9,805 nucleotides of DNA from Nanobdellota archaeon (GCA_021796445.1 JAKACB010000027.1:1-9805); one strand, 5' to 3'. Shown: positions 1 to 5,709, numbered from the stretch's first letter. Numbers and translations are program-made. Notes: a model not told the origin generated them from the sequence alone.

Positions 1-2
1 TG

Positions 3-245
3 CAATTGAATCCAATTGCTGAGGAAAAGAAGGCTTCAAGTAAAAAAGAGGAAAACAGGGAAGCGAGACGGCATCTCGACCAGGTCGAGCATGTTTTAGG
101 GGCCGGATTCGCAAGAATCCTGGCAGCGATGGTATTGAATGCCAAGATCAGCGGACAAGATGCCTTTGATGAAGTGGACAAATTAGGACCGCTGACATCG
201 AAGATTTTGAAAGAATACTTTGGGGGAAAATATGGTAGAAAGTGA
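3..245 (+). CDS. Hypothetical helical protein, 5' end probably outside the window
   Basis: The frame is open from the left edge of the window, so the true start is probably upstream; an in-window TTG at 6 is a weaker alternative. The visible part (about 80 residues) is charged and helical: a Lys/Glu/Arg-rich segment (residues about 7-25), then a more hydrophobic helix containing GAGFARILAAMVLNAKI. I recognise no family. Its stop overlaps the next gene by 14 nt, and that gene overlaps the third by 8 nt, so the three are very likely one co-transcribed unit. GC in parts of this gene (58% in 61-120) is clearly above that of genes further right, which may point to horizontal origin. A small structural or accessory protein of a mobile element is possible, but nothing in the sequence shows that. 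Confidence 0.55.
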   Translation, partial: QLNPIAEEKKASSKKEENREARRHLDQVEHVLGAGFARILAAMVLNAKISGQDAFDEVDKLGPLTSKILKEYFGGKYGRK

Positions 246-555
246 GGAAAAGCAGATCACTAGGATTGAGGATTCCATCTTAGAGACGGTTTTCTCGGCC
301 GGAAGGTTGGATTATCATGTCCTTCGAGAAAAGCTTTCCGGATTCAGAAATCCTAAAGATCCCAGCCATAAGCTCACAAAAGAAGATAGCATGTGGCTTA
401 TTGGTCGCTTGATAAGAAAAAGATTGCTGAAAAAACAAAGAAGATTTTTGTGGATACCGGTCAACTCGAAGACTCTTGGGAAACTGAGCGAGCTGGGATT
501 GATTGATACCAAGCCAATGAATCTTCTCAAAGCAGAGGTGAACCGGCATGGCTAA
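232..555 (+). CDS. Hypothetical protein, possible winged-helix-like DNA-binding fold
   Basis: A 107-residue protein I do not recognise. I chose ATG 232 over a TTG at 220 because a GGGGG tract (222-226) sits at Shine-Dalgarno distance from the ATG. The order of elements suggests a winged-helix: helices around ILETVFSAGRLDYHVLREKL, a predicted recognition-like helix around SMWLIGRLIRKRLLKK, then a short strand-rich stretch RRFLWIPV. It is basic overall. The DNA-binding reading is inference from the pattern of hydrophobic residues and basic helix only. It overlaps both neighbours in the operon, so it is probably translationally coupled to the gene downstream. Confidence 0.65.
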   Translation: MVESEEKQITRIEDSILETVFSAGRLDYHVLREKLSGFRNPKDPSHKLTKEDSMWLIGRLIRKRLLKKQRRFLWIPVNSKTLGKLSELGLIDTKPMNLLKAEVNRHG

Positions 556-1048
556 AAAAGTAGACTATGAACTGATTAGGGAGATCAGATTAAAGCACAA
601 TAATGCAGTCGATTTGATGGCCAATAGACTCAGTCTTGTGCTTCCGGCTATTTCAATAAGGACTTATTCCTCATCTCACGAGCCTACTCATGTCAGAGTG
701 GCCATCCCACTTGACCTTAAGCTGCCTCTTGAGTTGGATGATATCTACTTTGCGTCTGAGATTGTTGCAAAAGTCAGACCACAAATAGAAGCTATTGGCC
801 CCAACAATAAAGAGAAGGGTATCTATTCCATCATTGTTCAGACCTTTTCAGACTTCAAGCCAAATCCCTGGCCATTGAAGAAAAGATGGTTTCTGGATTC
901 GGAGCTAGAGGGTGTGATTTATTTTGATGATCCGCTTTTGAAGTATCCTTTGAACAGCATTCGACGCTGGAATGATAAGCGTAGGCTTCCTGAAGATATC
1001 GTCGAGTTCATGAAACATAATCGTAGAATAACTGGAAAAGGGCTTTGA
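548..1048 (+). CDS. Hypothetical protein, 166 residues
   Basis: Last gene of the three-gene overlapping operon. ATG 548 is preceded by a good Shine-Dalgarno (AGAGGTGA, 534-541) and overlaps the previous stop by 8 nt. The protein looks folded and cytosolic: a helical N-terminus (residues 7-31), a beta-rich centre (THVRVAIPLDLKLPLELDD, about 47-65), then an aromatic- and Trp-containing part (NPWPLKKRWFLDSELEGVIYFDD) and a basic C-terminal helix. It has no signal peptide and no membrane segment. I recognise no family or catalytic motif. Its context with two other unknown genes of raised GC suggests accessory, possibly mobile-element cargo, but this is inference. Confidence 0.75.
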   Translation: MAKKVDYELIREIRLKHNNAVDLMANRLSLVLPAISIRTYSSSHEPTHVRVAIPLDLKLPLELDDIYFASEIVAKVRPQIEAIGPNNKEKGIYSIIVQTFSDFKPNPWPLKKRWFLDSELEGVIYFDDPLLKYPLNSIRRWNDKRRLPEDIVEFMKHNRRITGKGL

Positions 1049-1050
1049 AT

Positions 1051-1093
1051 TTCTTATATTTTTATTTAATTATATATTAAACTTCATTTTTTT
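1051..1093 (+). terminator. T-rich archaeal-type transcription terminator
   Basis: Immediately after the stop of the three-gene operon the + strand has repeated T runs (T5 at 1059-1063 and T7 at 1087-1093) in an AT-rich stretch without a strong hairpin. Archaeal RNA polymerase terminates on such U-tracts. Judged by composition only. Confidence 0.4.
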
Positions 1094-1168
1094 GGCCTAT
1101 TTCGATGTTTTTATTGAAAAGGAGATTTCGTTAACCATTCTGGGTTTAGAAAGATAGCATATAAAGAT

Positions 1169-1189
1169 GCCAATGGCTTTGTTTATAAA
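1169..1189. repeat. Left arm of an inverted repeat around the small membrane protein gene
   Basis: The 15-mer GGCTTTGTTTATAAA (1175-1189) recurs exactly, inverted, at 1631-1645. With the preceding GCCAAT (1169-1174) matched to GCCAC on the other arm, the similarity covers about 21 nt with one gap and one mismatch. The core TTTGTTTATAAA also occurs at 1583-1594. The arms lie 441 nt apart and enclose the 68-codon gene. This could be the end of a small element or a protein-binding site. Confidence 0.55.
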
Positions 1190-1227
1190 GTCAATAGCCT
1201 CTTCTATTTGTTCTAGTAAATAACCGG

Positions 1228-1257
1228 GTATTCTGTCCACTTTAGGCAGTGGAATAC
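1228..1257. repeat. Interrupted inverted repeat upstream of the small membrane protein gene
   Basis: GTATTC (1228-1233) pairs with GAATAC (1252-1257), and CACT (1238-1241) with AGTG (1248-1251). The loop is 6 nt (TTAGGC) and a 4-nt bulge lies on the left arm. It sits about 25 bp upstream of the TATA box of the next gene, so it could be an operator. It lies inside the minus-strand relic frame, so chance is also possible. Confidence 0.3.
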
Positions 1258-1282
1258 GCTGTGATTTTGCATTTAGTAAGCT

Positions 1283-1290
1283 ATTTAAAT
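1283..1290 (+). promoter_or_regulatory. TATA box for the small membrane protein gene
   Basis: ATTTAAAT is centred about 26 bp upstream of ATG 1313. That spacing would place transcription start at or next to the start codon, giving a leaderless mRNA. No Shine-Dalgarno is present before the ATG, which agrees. Confidence 0.5.
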
Positions 1291-1312
1291 CATAGCCTCA
1301 TAAATTAAAATT

Positions 1313-1519
1313 ATGAACGTCCAGCAGATTTTATTTCTAATAGGAATTATATGTTGGGGTCTTTTGCTGTTGGTATTATTTGCATCCACGTCTTTTGGCA
1401 TTACTAATACTAGCGTTGTTTATGATATATTCGTCGGCGTGCTTGCTTTCTTCGGACTTATTTTTATAGGGGGAGGAATACTCCTTTCAAGACTCCGCCA
1501 TGGCTTTCGTGGATTATAG
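1313..1519 (+). CDS. Small two-helix membrane protein
   Basis: A 68-residue hydrophobic protein with two predicted membrane segments: residues about 5-25 (ILFLIGIICWGLLLLVLFA) and about 37-58 (VYDIFVGVLAFFGLIFIGGG). They are joined by a short polar loop (TSFGITNTS). The C-terminus SRLRHGFRGL is basic, so by the positive-inside rule both termini are probably cytoplasmic. It has no recognisable family. A TATA box at the right distance and a T-run after the stop support a real transcript. It stands alone between the inverted repeat arms at 1169-1189 and 1631-1650. Function unknown; small holin-like or stress membrane peptides have this general look, but nothing specific supports either. Confidence 0.6.
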   Translation: MNVQQILFLIGIICWGLLLLVLFASTSFGITNTSVVYDIFVGVLAFFGLIFIGGGILLSRLRHGFRGL

Positions 1520-1532
1520 AATACAAAGACAC

Positions 1533-1570
1533 ATTTTTTTATTACGAAGTTATGAGCGTCTGATCGCTCA
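1533..1570 (+). terminator. T-run and downstream hairpin after the small membrane protein gene
   Basis: A T7 run at 1534-1540 begins 15 nt after the stop codon and is a plausible archaeal terminator. Thirteen nucleotides later TGAGCG (1553-1558) and CGCTCA (1565-1570) form a perfect 6-bp stem with a 6-nt loop. The hairpin follows the T-run instead of preceding it, so it is not a bacterial-type intrinsic terminator. Confidence 0.4.
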
Positions 1571-1582
1571 ACCCGTTCAGGT

Positions 1583-1650
1583 TTTGTTTATAAAGTGTTT
1601 TTTGTTTACAAAGCCATATATTTTTCATATTTTATAAACAAAGCCGTGGC
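1583..1650. repeat. Cluster of three TTTGTTTAyAAA motifs, including the right inverted-repeat arm
   Basis: Copies lie at 1583-1594 (TTTGTTTATAAA), 1601-1612 (TTTGTTTACAAA, a near-perfect dyad TTTGT-TT-ACAAA) and 1631-1642 (TTTATAAACAAA, the exact reverse complement of the first). The last is followed by GCCGTGGC and forms the partner of the left arm at 1169-1189. The motif could serve as a repeated operator. Each copy also resembles a TATA element, and AT-richness raises the chance rate, but four copies of a 12-mer within 470 bp is well above expectation. Confidence 0.5.
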
Positions 1651-1772
1651 CCACAAAAGCTATATATTAGAATAAAACCTCACTAATTTTGAAGACAAAA
1701 GAGATATTAACTAACTAATTCTGTTCCAGCAGGGGCAAATATAATAATAAAAAACAATAATTATTTGCTGAG

Positions 1773-1847
1773 GGGGCAGTGGTCTAGCTTGGTTATGACA
1801 CCAGCCTAGGGCGCTGGTGGTCCTGGGTTCAAATCCCAGCTGCCCCA
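1773..1847 (+). tRNA. tRNA-Pro (anticodon AGG)
   Basis: The full cloverleaf can be folded by eye. Acceptor stem: GGGGCAG (1773-1779) with CTGCCCC (1840-1846). D stem: GTC/GAC (1782-1784, 1797-1799) with a GG-containing loop. Anticodon stem: CCAGC/GCTGG (1801-1805, 1813-1817) with loop CTAGGGC. T stem: CTGGG/CCCAG with loop TTCAAAT. Discriminator A is at 1847. CCA is not encoded. The anticodon at 1808-1810 is AGG, reading CCU (Pro). There is no intron. AATATAAT at 1738-1745, about 30 bp upstream, is the likely TATA box. A34 is odd: archaeal tRNAs for this box normally carry GGG, UGG or CGG, so either the tRNA is unusual or one base is wrong. Confidence 0.93.
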
Positions 1848-1908
1848 CTGTTTGCACGGGGTATAGTATATCTCCCCCTTAATTGGACTAATCTAGCTTA
1901 GTATCTAC

Positions 1909-1916
1909 TTTATAGT
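1909..1916 (+). promoter_or_regulatory. Candidate TATA box upstream of the structured segment
   Basis: TTTATAGT is centred about 27 bp before position 1940, where the long imperfect hairpin begins. No coding frame starts in that distance. If used, it would start transcription at the first paired base. Confidence 0.25.
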
Positions 1917-1939
1917 TATACCTAGTATGCGTATTCAGA

Positions 1940-2115
1940 CGGTTTAAGTTCGGTATTCTCGGAAATGTAAAATTAAAGAATTTCTTTAAATTAGCAGTAT
2001 CGAACTCTCGAACCGATAATATTGATGATTTGTAAGATTTAATCGGATTAGAATAAGACCAAGGAGAAATTACTATTATAATCTTAAGGACTTTTAGGCG
2101 TTTTTAATCTTTTTT
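1940..2115 (+). ncRNA. Candidate structured small RNA
   Basis: The 332-nt gap between the tRNA and the next reading frame has no convincing gene but does hold a long imperfect hairpin. CGGTT (1940-1944) pairs with AACCG (2011-2015). After a small internal loop, 1947-1957 (AGTTCGGTATT) pairs with 1996-2006 (AGTATCGAACT) over 11 positions, two of them G-U. Within the loop TTAAAGAA/TTCTTTAA (1973-1980, 1982-1989) forms a second perfect 8-bp dyad around one T. A TATA-like box is spaced for a start at 1940, and T-runs at 2101-2105 and 2110-2115 could terminate. It does not match SRP RNA, RNase P RNA, a C/D box or an H/ACA guide by eye. Function unknown; a transposon end or chance structure is possible. 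Confidence 0.3.
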
Positions 2116-2179
2116 GTACTACTATATTAAAGTTCATGTGTATATACTTGTTATAGGGTGAATCATGCTTTAAAGTTGA

Positions 2180-2397
2180 ATGGAAATACCTTCTCAACAA
2201 ATTGATATAATGCAAGTTCCAAAAAATGAAAGAAAAAATAGAGTAAAAAATATATCAGTCTATTATTACTAATTTTTGCGGTTATTATTGCTGTGTCAAT
2301 TTTTTATGTTTTTTACAGTGATACAACGTTTTTTAATGGCACTATTGTAAAGTCATCCATTTTTTTAAAATCTGGCTTGCCTAAAGGTTATCAATGA
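2180..2397 (+). pseudogene. Frameshifted, truncated membrane-anchored GLP-domain protein
   Basis: From ATG 2180 the frame reads MEIPSQQIDIMQVPKNERKN and RVKN, then terminates at 2272. The +2 frame (from 2251) continues as a clear membrane anchor (YISLLLLIFAVIIAVSIFYV) and then SIFLKSGLPKGYQ before TGA 2395-2397. Adding one A in the A6 run at 2245-2250 would join both parts into about 72 residues: short basic cytoplasmic tail, one membrane helix, external part. The SGLPKG motif is the start of the 'GLP' domain seen in thermopsin-like and other archaeal surface proteins, where it is normally followed by a Trp-Val core and about 60 more residues. Those residues are absent here. The convergent surface protein has a related GLP module. 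A sequencing indel would repair the frameshift but not the 3' truncation. Confidence 0.55.
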
Positions 2398-2451
2398 AGA
2401 TGAGGTAGTACAGCCTTTTTGAGCCTTATGATTCTTAGAATTGCTACTACT

Positions 2452-4146
2452 TTATCCACTAAAACATCCAAAAGAGTCATAGCATACATTACTAGGATTC
2501 GAAAGAGTGCTTATAGTTGTTACAATTGAGTTTGTAGATGCAGAAATAACTGATATAGAGTTACTTGCCGAATTTGGAACATAAATATAATTATCATTTA
2601 GTGTTATAGTAGCCCCAGAAGAGTATGAACCAATTGGAATTTTTGCGATTACAGAATTAGACGTTAAAGAAATAACTGAAAGGAAACCAACATCATTACT
2701 AACATTTTGGTCAACAATATACATATAATGGCTATTTGGGTTGATAGCTATTCCATATGGGTTAGGACCAACAGGGATTGTGGCAACAACTGAATTTGAA
2801 GATGTGGAAATAACATAAGCGGTGTTATTTTTCCAGCTAACAACATATAAATTCTCGCCATTGGGCGTTATAGCTGCATCGTTTGGATCATGACCTACAG
2901 GCACGGTTGCTATAACTGAGTTAGTTGATAAGTATATAACAGAAACAGAGTTGCTTACTTGATTAACAACATAAGCATATTGGCCGTTAGGAGTAATTAC
3001 AATTTTAATTGGGCCATGACCAACAGGGATTGTGGCAACAACTGAATTTGAAGATGTGGAAATAACAGAAGTGGTATTACTGTACCAATTACTAACATAT
3101 GCATATTGGCCGTTAGGAGTAATTACAATATTATCAGGGCCTGAACCAACAGTAATATTCTTAATAATAGAATTACTAGAGGTAGATACAACTGAGACAG
3201 TGTCGCTACCCCCATTAGCAACATAAACATATTCACCATTAGGGGTAATAGCAATACCGCCAGGACCAGGACCTACTGAAACTAAACCGATTCCTCCGCT
3301 TGAATTTTTAGCTAGAGTATTATTATTCCAATAAATAATTGAAAGGAGATTAGCACCGCTATTTACAACCCAAAGATTCCTCATAGGGATGAAATCTACC
3401 TCCAGGTTGTATGAGGTTGATATGTTCTTCCCTCCTGCATATATTGGATAATACGTTACTCCGTTAAAATCCACTGGATAAATCTTCCACGTGCTGTTGT
3501 ACCTTGAGCTTATTGTCATGGAAGTTGATATTGAAGTATGGTTAACTCCGCTGTATTGGACTGTCCATTGTGCATTTGCAGGAAGATTGTACTCTGTAAA
3601 GCTGTTCACTGATGAAGAAGCTGTGCCTGCTATTGTACCCGTAGTGTTTTCTACTACATTACCGGCCGTAGTTGAATAGCCGTACTGCAGATTGCCTGAA
3701 AAGGAATACTTTATGCCTGCTGAATTGCACACTATGTTTGGAATGAAAAGCACTGTGGTCTGACCTGATTTCAATGAAACTGGATTTGTTAATGTGTAAC
3801 TGGCTTCTGTTGTGTTGGCTCCTGTTACTGATGTCAAGAATACCTTGCTTACTGTTATTGAATTCGCTCCTGCAGGTATTGGACCTGCCACTATTCCCAA
3901 TTTAAGGCCTATTGAATTGCATATCGTTGAAGAGATAGTAAATGGCGAGAAACCACTACTTGTGAATGTTACGCTTGAAGAAGGATTGAATATTCCCATG
4001 CTATACAAGATAACAGCTACTATTACTATGATTAAAATAGCCCAGCCGTAGGTCATCATGTACTCTAGAGCTGACTGGGAACGTTTTGATTTTATTGAGA
4101 ACAAATTATCATTACTCAAAGCTCTGGAAAACGGTTTAAATGGCAT
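2452..4146 (-). CDS. Pilin-signal surface protein with GLP module and YVTN beta-propeller
   Basis: A 564-residue predicted cell-surface protein. Residues 19-49 form a class III (type IV prepilin-like) signal: basic KSKR, then QSALEYMMTYGW and the hydrophobic helix AILIIVIVAVILY. Prepilin peptidase would cut near S23/Q24. Residues 50-180 are a Ser/Thr-rich pilin-like beta domain with two Cys (76, 140) that could pair. FTEYNLPANAQWTVQYSG (183-200) begins a GLP-type domain to about 255. Residues about 256-552 carry six or seven YVTN-type blades of 41-45 residues marked by ITPNG...YVxN (300, 343, 384, 427, 468, 513). C555 and C561 lie at the end. Many N-x-S/T sites suggest glycosylation. A role in adhesion or the cell envelope is inferred. 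The start is the only Met before the signal helix. Confidence 0.88.
   Translation of the reverse strand: MPFKPFSRALSNDNLFSIKSKRSQSALEYMMTYGWAILIIVIVAVILYSMGIFNPSSSVTFTSSGFSPFTISSTICNSIGLKLGIVAGPIPAGANSITVSKVFLTSVTGANTTEASYTLTNPVSLKSGQTTVLFIPNIVCNSAGIKYSFSGNLQYGYSTTAGNVVENTTGTIAGTASSSVNSFTEYNLPANAQWTVQYSGVNHTSISTSMTISSRYNSTWKIYPVDFNGVTYYPIYAGGKNISTSYNLEVDFIPMRNLWVVNSGANLLSIIYWNNNTLAKNSSGGIGLVSVGPGPGGIAITPNGEYVYVANGGSDTVSVVSTSSNSIIKNITVGSGPDNIVITPNGQYAYVSNWYSNTTSVISTSSNSVVATIPVGHGPIKIVITPNGQYAYVVNQVSNSVSVIYLSTNSVIATVPVGHDPNDAAITPNGENLYVVSWKNNTAYVISTSSNSVVATIPVGPNPYGIAINPNSHYMYIVDQNVSNDVGFLSVISLTSNSVIAKIPIGSYSSGATITLNDNYIYVPNSASNSISVISASTNSIVTTISTLSNPSNVCYDSFGCFSG
2766..3129. repeat. Recently duplicated propeller-blade DNA repeats
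   Basis: Within the surface protein gene, 50 nt at 2766-2815 are identical to 3018-3067, offset by 252 nt (84 codons, two blades). In addition, 29 nt at 2975-3003 are identical to 3101-3129, offset by 126 nt (42 codons, one blade). In-frame identity at blade period points to recent duplication or gene conversion between blades. Confidence 0.85.
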
Positions 4147-4168
4147 ATTATTTATATAAAAACGAGGG

Positions 4169-4180
4169 ATATAAATATTT
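4169..4180 (-). promoter_or_regulatory. TATA region of the surface protein gene
   Basis: On the minus strand AAATATTTATAT is centred about 28 bp upstream of the ATG at 4146, as expected for a leaderless or short-leader transcript. The 120-bp divergent region is AT-rich throughout, so the exact box is uncertain. Confidence 0.4.
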
Positions 4181-4267
4181 ATTTATATTAAATCAATAAA
4201 GGATACATTATTAAAAAGAATGAAAATAAGATAATTGATTTTTAAGGATAAAAATTGTAAATATAAT

Positions 4268-4795
4268 ATGAAAATAGCCATAGGCTCAAAAAACCCTGTA
4301 AAGGTAAACGCTGTAAAGAACGCTTTCAAGGAGTTTTACAATGAATTCGAGTTAGTAAGTTTATCAGCCCCGTCAAATGTTTCAAATATGCCAATGTCAT
4401 TAAAAGAAACAATCGAAGGGGCAAGAAACCGTGCAATTTATTCAATAAAAAGTGAAAATGCGGATTTCGGTGTAGGGTTAGAGGGCGGATGTGAAGAAAT
4501 TGACGGCAAATTTTTTCTGGAAGGGATAGTCGTTATAGTAGACAGAAACGGAAAAGAAGGAATAGGAAAATCTAGCGCAGTGAGTTTGCCAGAATCATTC
4601 ATAAAGGAAATCAGAAAAGGAAAGGAACTTGGTGAAATAATTGATGAAATTACGAATGACAAAAATTCAAAGCAGAAAGGGGGGGCTGTTTCATTTTTAA
4701 CTGATGATAGACTACAAAGAGAAGATGAATTTACTGATGCGGTAATATTTGCACTTGTCCCTTTTGTGAAAAAGAACCTTTACGACTTAGAGTAA
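4268..4795 (+). CDS. Inosine/xanthosine triphosphatase (DUF84/YjjX family)
   Basis: A 175-residue house-cleaning NTPase. The family hydrolyses ITP and XTP, keeping deaminated purines out of nucleic acids; it acts in the cytosol and needs a divalent metal. Seen in the sequence: N-terminal strand-turn with phosphate-binding GSKNPVK (6-12), the helix motif MPMSLKETIEGARNRA (41-56), DFGVGLEGG (66-74) in the core, and the C-terminal QKGGAVSFLTDDRLQRED...AVIFALVPF signature (136-166). ATG 4268 is preferred to a TTG at 4235 because family members begin with this MKIAIGS strand; the extra 11 residues would be a non-homologous tail. No clear Shine-Dalgarno is seen. The gene ends 11 nt before the stop of the convergent epimerase-like gene. 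Length is normal for the family. Confidence 0.88.
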   Translation: MKIAIGSKNPVKVNAVKNAFKEFYNEFELVSLSAPSNVSNMPMSLKETIEGARNRAIYSIKSENADFGVGLEGGCEEIDGKFFLEGIVVIVDRNGKEGIGKSSAVSLPESFIKEIRKGKELGEIIDEITNDKNSKQKGGAVSFLTDDRLQREDEFTDAVIFALVPFVKKNLYDLE

Positions 4796-4806
4796 AGTGT
4801 TATCCT

Positions 4807-5709
4807 TCAATTATCAGTCTTAAGGTATTTTAACAGAGTCGCTTTTAGATCAGTATTTGTAAATGAAAACCCGGAATCAATTGCTTTTTTAGGTATTGCT
4901 TTTTGGCTTGAAAATAGTAAAAGCTGGCCCATCTCCCCTAGAAGCAGATTCACTGCAAAGCTTGGTATCCGCATAAGCCTTCTCTTGTTTTCTATTTCTG
5001 CAAGCATGGAAAAGAGATCTTTCATCTGAACAGGGTTTGGGGAAACTGCATTAAATGGGCCGTTTAGGTTTCTATAAACAATAAAACGAATTAAATCAGA
5101 TAGGTCCTGCAAGTCTATCCAAGAAAGCCATTGATCTTTATTATAAGCTGAAAAACCGTATCTTACAAGCTTATCTAACCTTTCAAGTATGCCTCCCTTG
5201 CCAATTACTATGCCAGTCCTTATGATTGAAACGCTTACTCCGAATTTTGCTGCCTTCATTGCCTCGTTTTCCCACATTATGCATGTCTTGCTTAAAAAAT
5301 CAGTGCTTATCCCCGAATTTTCATCCAAAACTTCATTGGTGTTTTTCTTGTAGTAACCTATTGCTGAACTATTCACAAGAATCTTTGGTCTTTCCTTTGC
5401 TTTGCCTATTAATTCAACAATATCTCTAGTGGACATTATCCTGCTTTTAAGTATTAAATCCTTTTCTTTCTTTGACCATCTTTTATTTGCGATTGATTCG
5501 CCCGTTAAATTTATCACTGCATCATAACCTGATATTGTATTTGCTAAAAAGTCTGTATCCTGCTTGTAAGGGTCCCATTTTATGTACTTTACATTTTTAT
5601 CATCCTTTGTCTCTCCTCTTGTAAGCACAATAACTTGATTTTCGATTGATAGATCAGAAACCAGTCTCTTGCCTATAAAACCAGTTCCTCCTGCAACCAC
5701 TATTTTCAT
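4807..5709 (-). CDS. TIGR01777-type NAD(P)-binding epimerase-like protein (SDR39U1/YfcH family)
   Basis: A 300-residue extended short-chain dehydrogenase/reductase homologue. The N-terminus has the Rossmann nucleotide-binding motif GGTGFIG (7-13). The family hallmark NLTGESIANKRW lies at 67-78, SSAIGYY at 114-120 and the CIMWENEA segment at 143-150, which in this family takes the place of the usual YxxxK helix. QWLSWIDLQDL (193-203) matches the conserved substrate-domain motif. The C-terminal part (about 250-297: RIPSFAVNLLLGEM, then PKKAIDSGFSFTNTDLKATL) is the DUF1731-type tail. It is often annotated as a nucleoside-diphosphate sugar epimerase, but the family's substrate is not established. 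Length is normal. It has a separate AT-rich promoter region shared divergently with gapN. Confidence 0.88.
   Translation of the reverse strand: MKIVVAGGTGFIGKRLVSDLSIENQVIVLTRGETKDDKNVKYIKWDPYKQDTDFLANTISGYDAVINLTGESIANKRWSKKEKDLILKSRIMSTRDIVELIGKAKERPKILVNSSAIGYYKKNTNEVLDENSGISTDFLSKTCIMWENEAMKAAKFGVSVSIIRTGIVIGKGGILERLDKLVRYGFSAYNKDQWLSWIDLQDLSDLIRFIVYRNLNGPFNAVSPNPVQMKDLFSMLAEIENKRRLMRIPSFAVNLLLGEMGQLLLFSSQKAIPKKAIDSGFSFTNTDLKATLLKYLKTDN

Larger units (their letters stand above)
1097..1297 (-). pseudogene. Possible gene relic: 66-codon open frame lacking a start codon
   Basis: On the minus strand the frame between a TGA (1298-1300) and a TAG (1097-1099) is open for 66 codons. It gives protein-like sequence with a plausible amphipathic helix: segments include RIPLPKVDRIPGYLLEQIEE, AIDFINKAIGIFICYLSKPR and MVNEISFSIKTSK. 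There is no ATG or TTG near its 5' end; a GTG (Val of KVDRIPG) could start a 47-residue product, and an ATG starts only 13 residues. I recognise no family. The residue composition suggests the 3' end of a decayed gene rather than random AT-rich sequence, but this is weak evidence. Its FINKA codons coincide with the 15-nt repeat at 1175-1189. Confidence 0.3.

Noticed and set aside
220..231. TTG start for the second gene of the left operon
   Set aside because: The GGGGG tract just after it is positioned to serve ATG 232, and the TTG has no better site upstream.
1553..1570. Bacterial-type intrinsic terminator
   Set aside because: The hairpin TGAGCG/CGCTCA is not followed by a T-run; the T-run lies before it, so only the T-run is considered for termination.
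1857..1878. GGGG...CCCC hairpin just after the tRNA as a terminator
   Set aside because: Only four G-C pairs close a 12-nt unmatched loop and no strong T-run follows directly; too weak to call.
2021..2030. C/D box small RNA suggested by TGATGA at 2023-2028
   Set aside because: No CTGA D box or internal C'/D' pair lies at suitable distance downstream.
1773..2450. Integration element with attachment site at the tRNA-Pro 3' end
   Set aside because: I found no second copy of the tRNA 3' end (GGGTTCAAATCCCAG region) in the window and no integrase gene; a distant partner outside the window cannot be excluded.
2766..3129. CRISPR-like array because of regularly spaced repeats
   Set aside because: The repeats are in frame at 42-codon period inside a beta-propeller coding region; they encode protein blades.
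3032..4051. Three + strand open frames opposite the surface protein gene
   Set aside because: They mirror the repetitive minus-strand gene, have no start signals and give low-complexity hydrophobic sequence; they are antisense shadows.
4235..4267. Upstream TTG start of the inosine/xanthosine triphosphatase gene
   Set aside because: The extra residues (MIFKDKNCKYN) precede the family's normal N-terminal strand and have no ribosome-binding site; ATG 4268 fits better.
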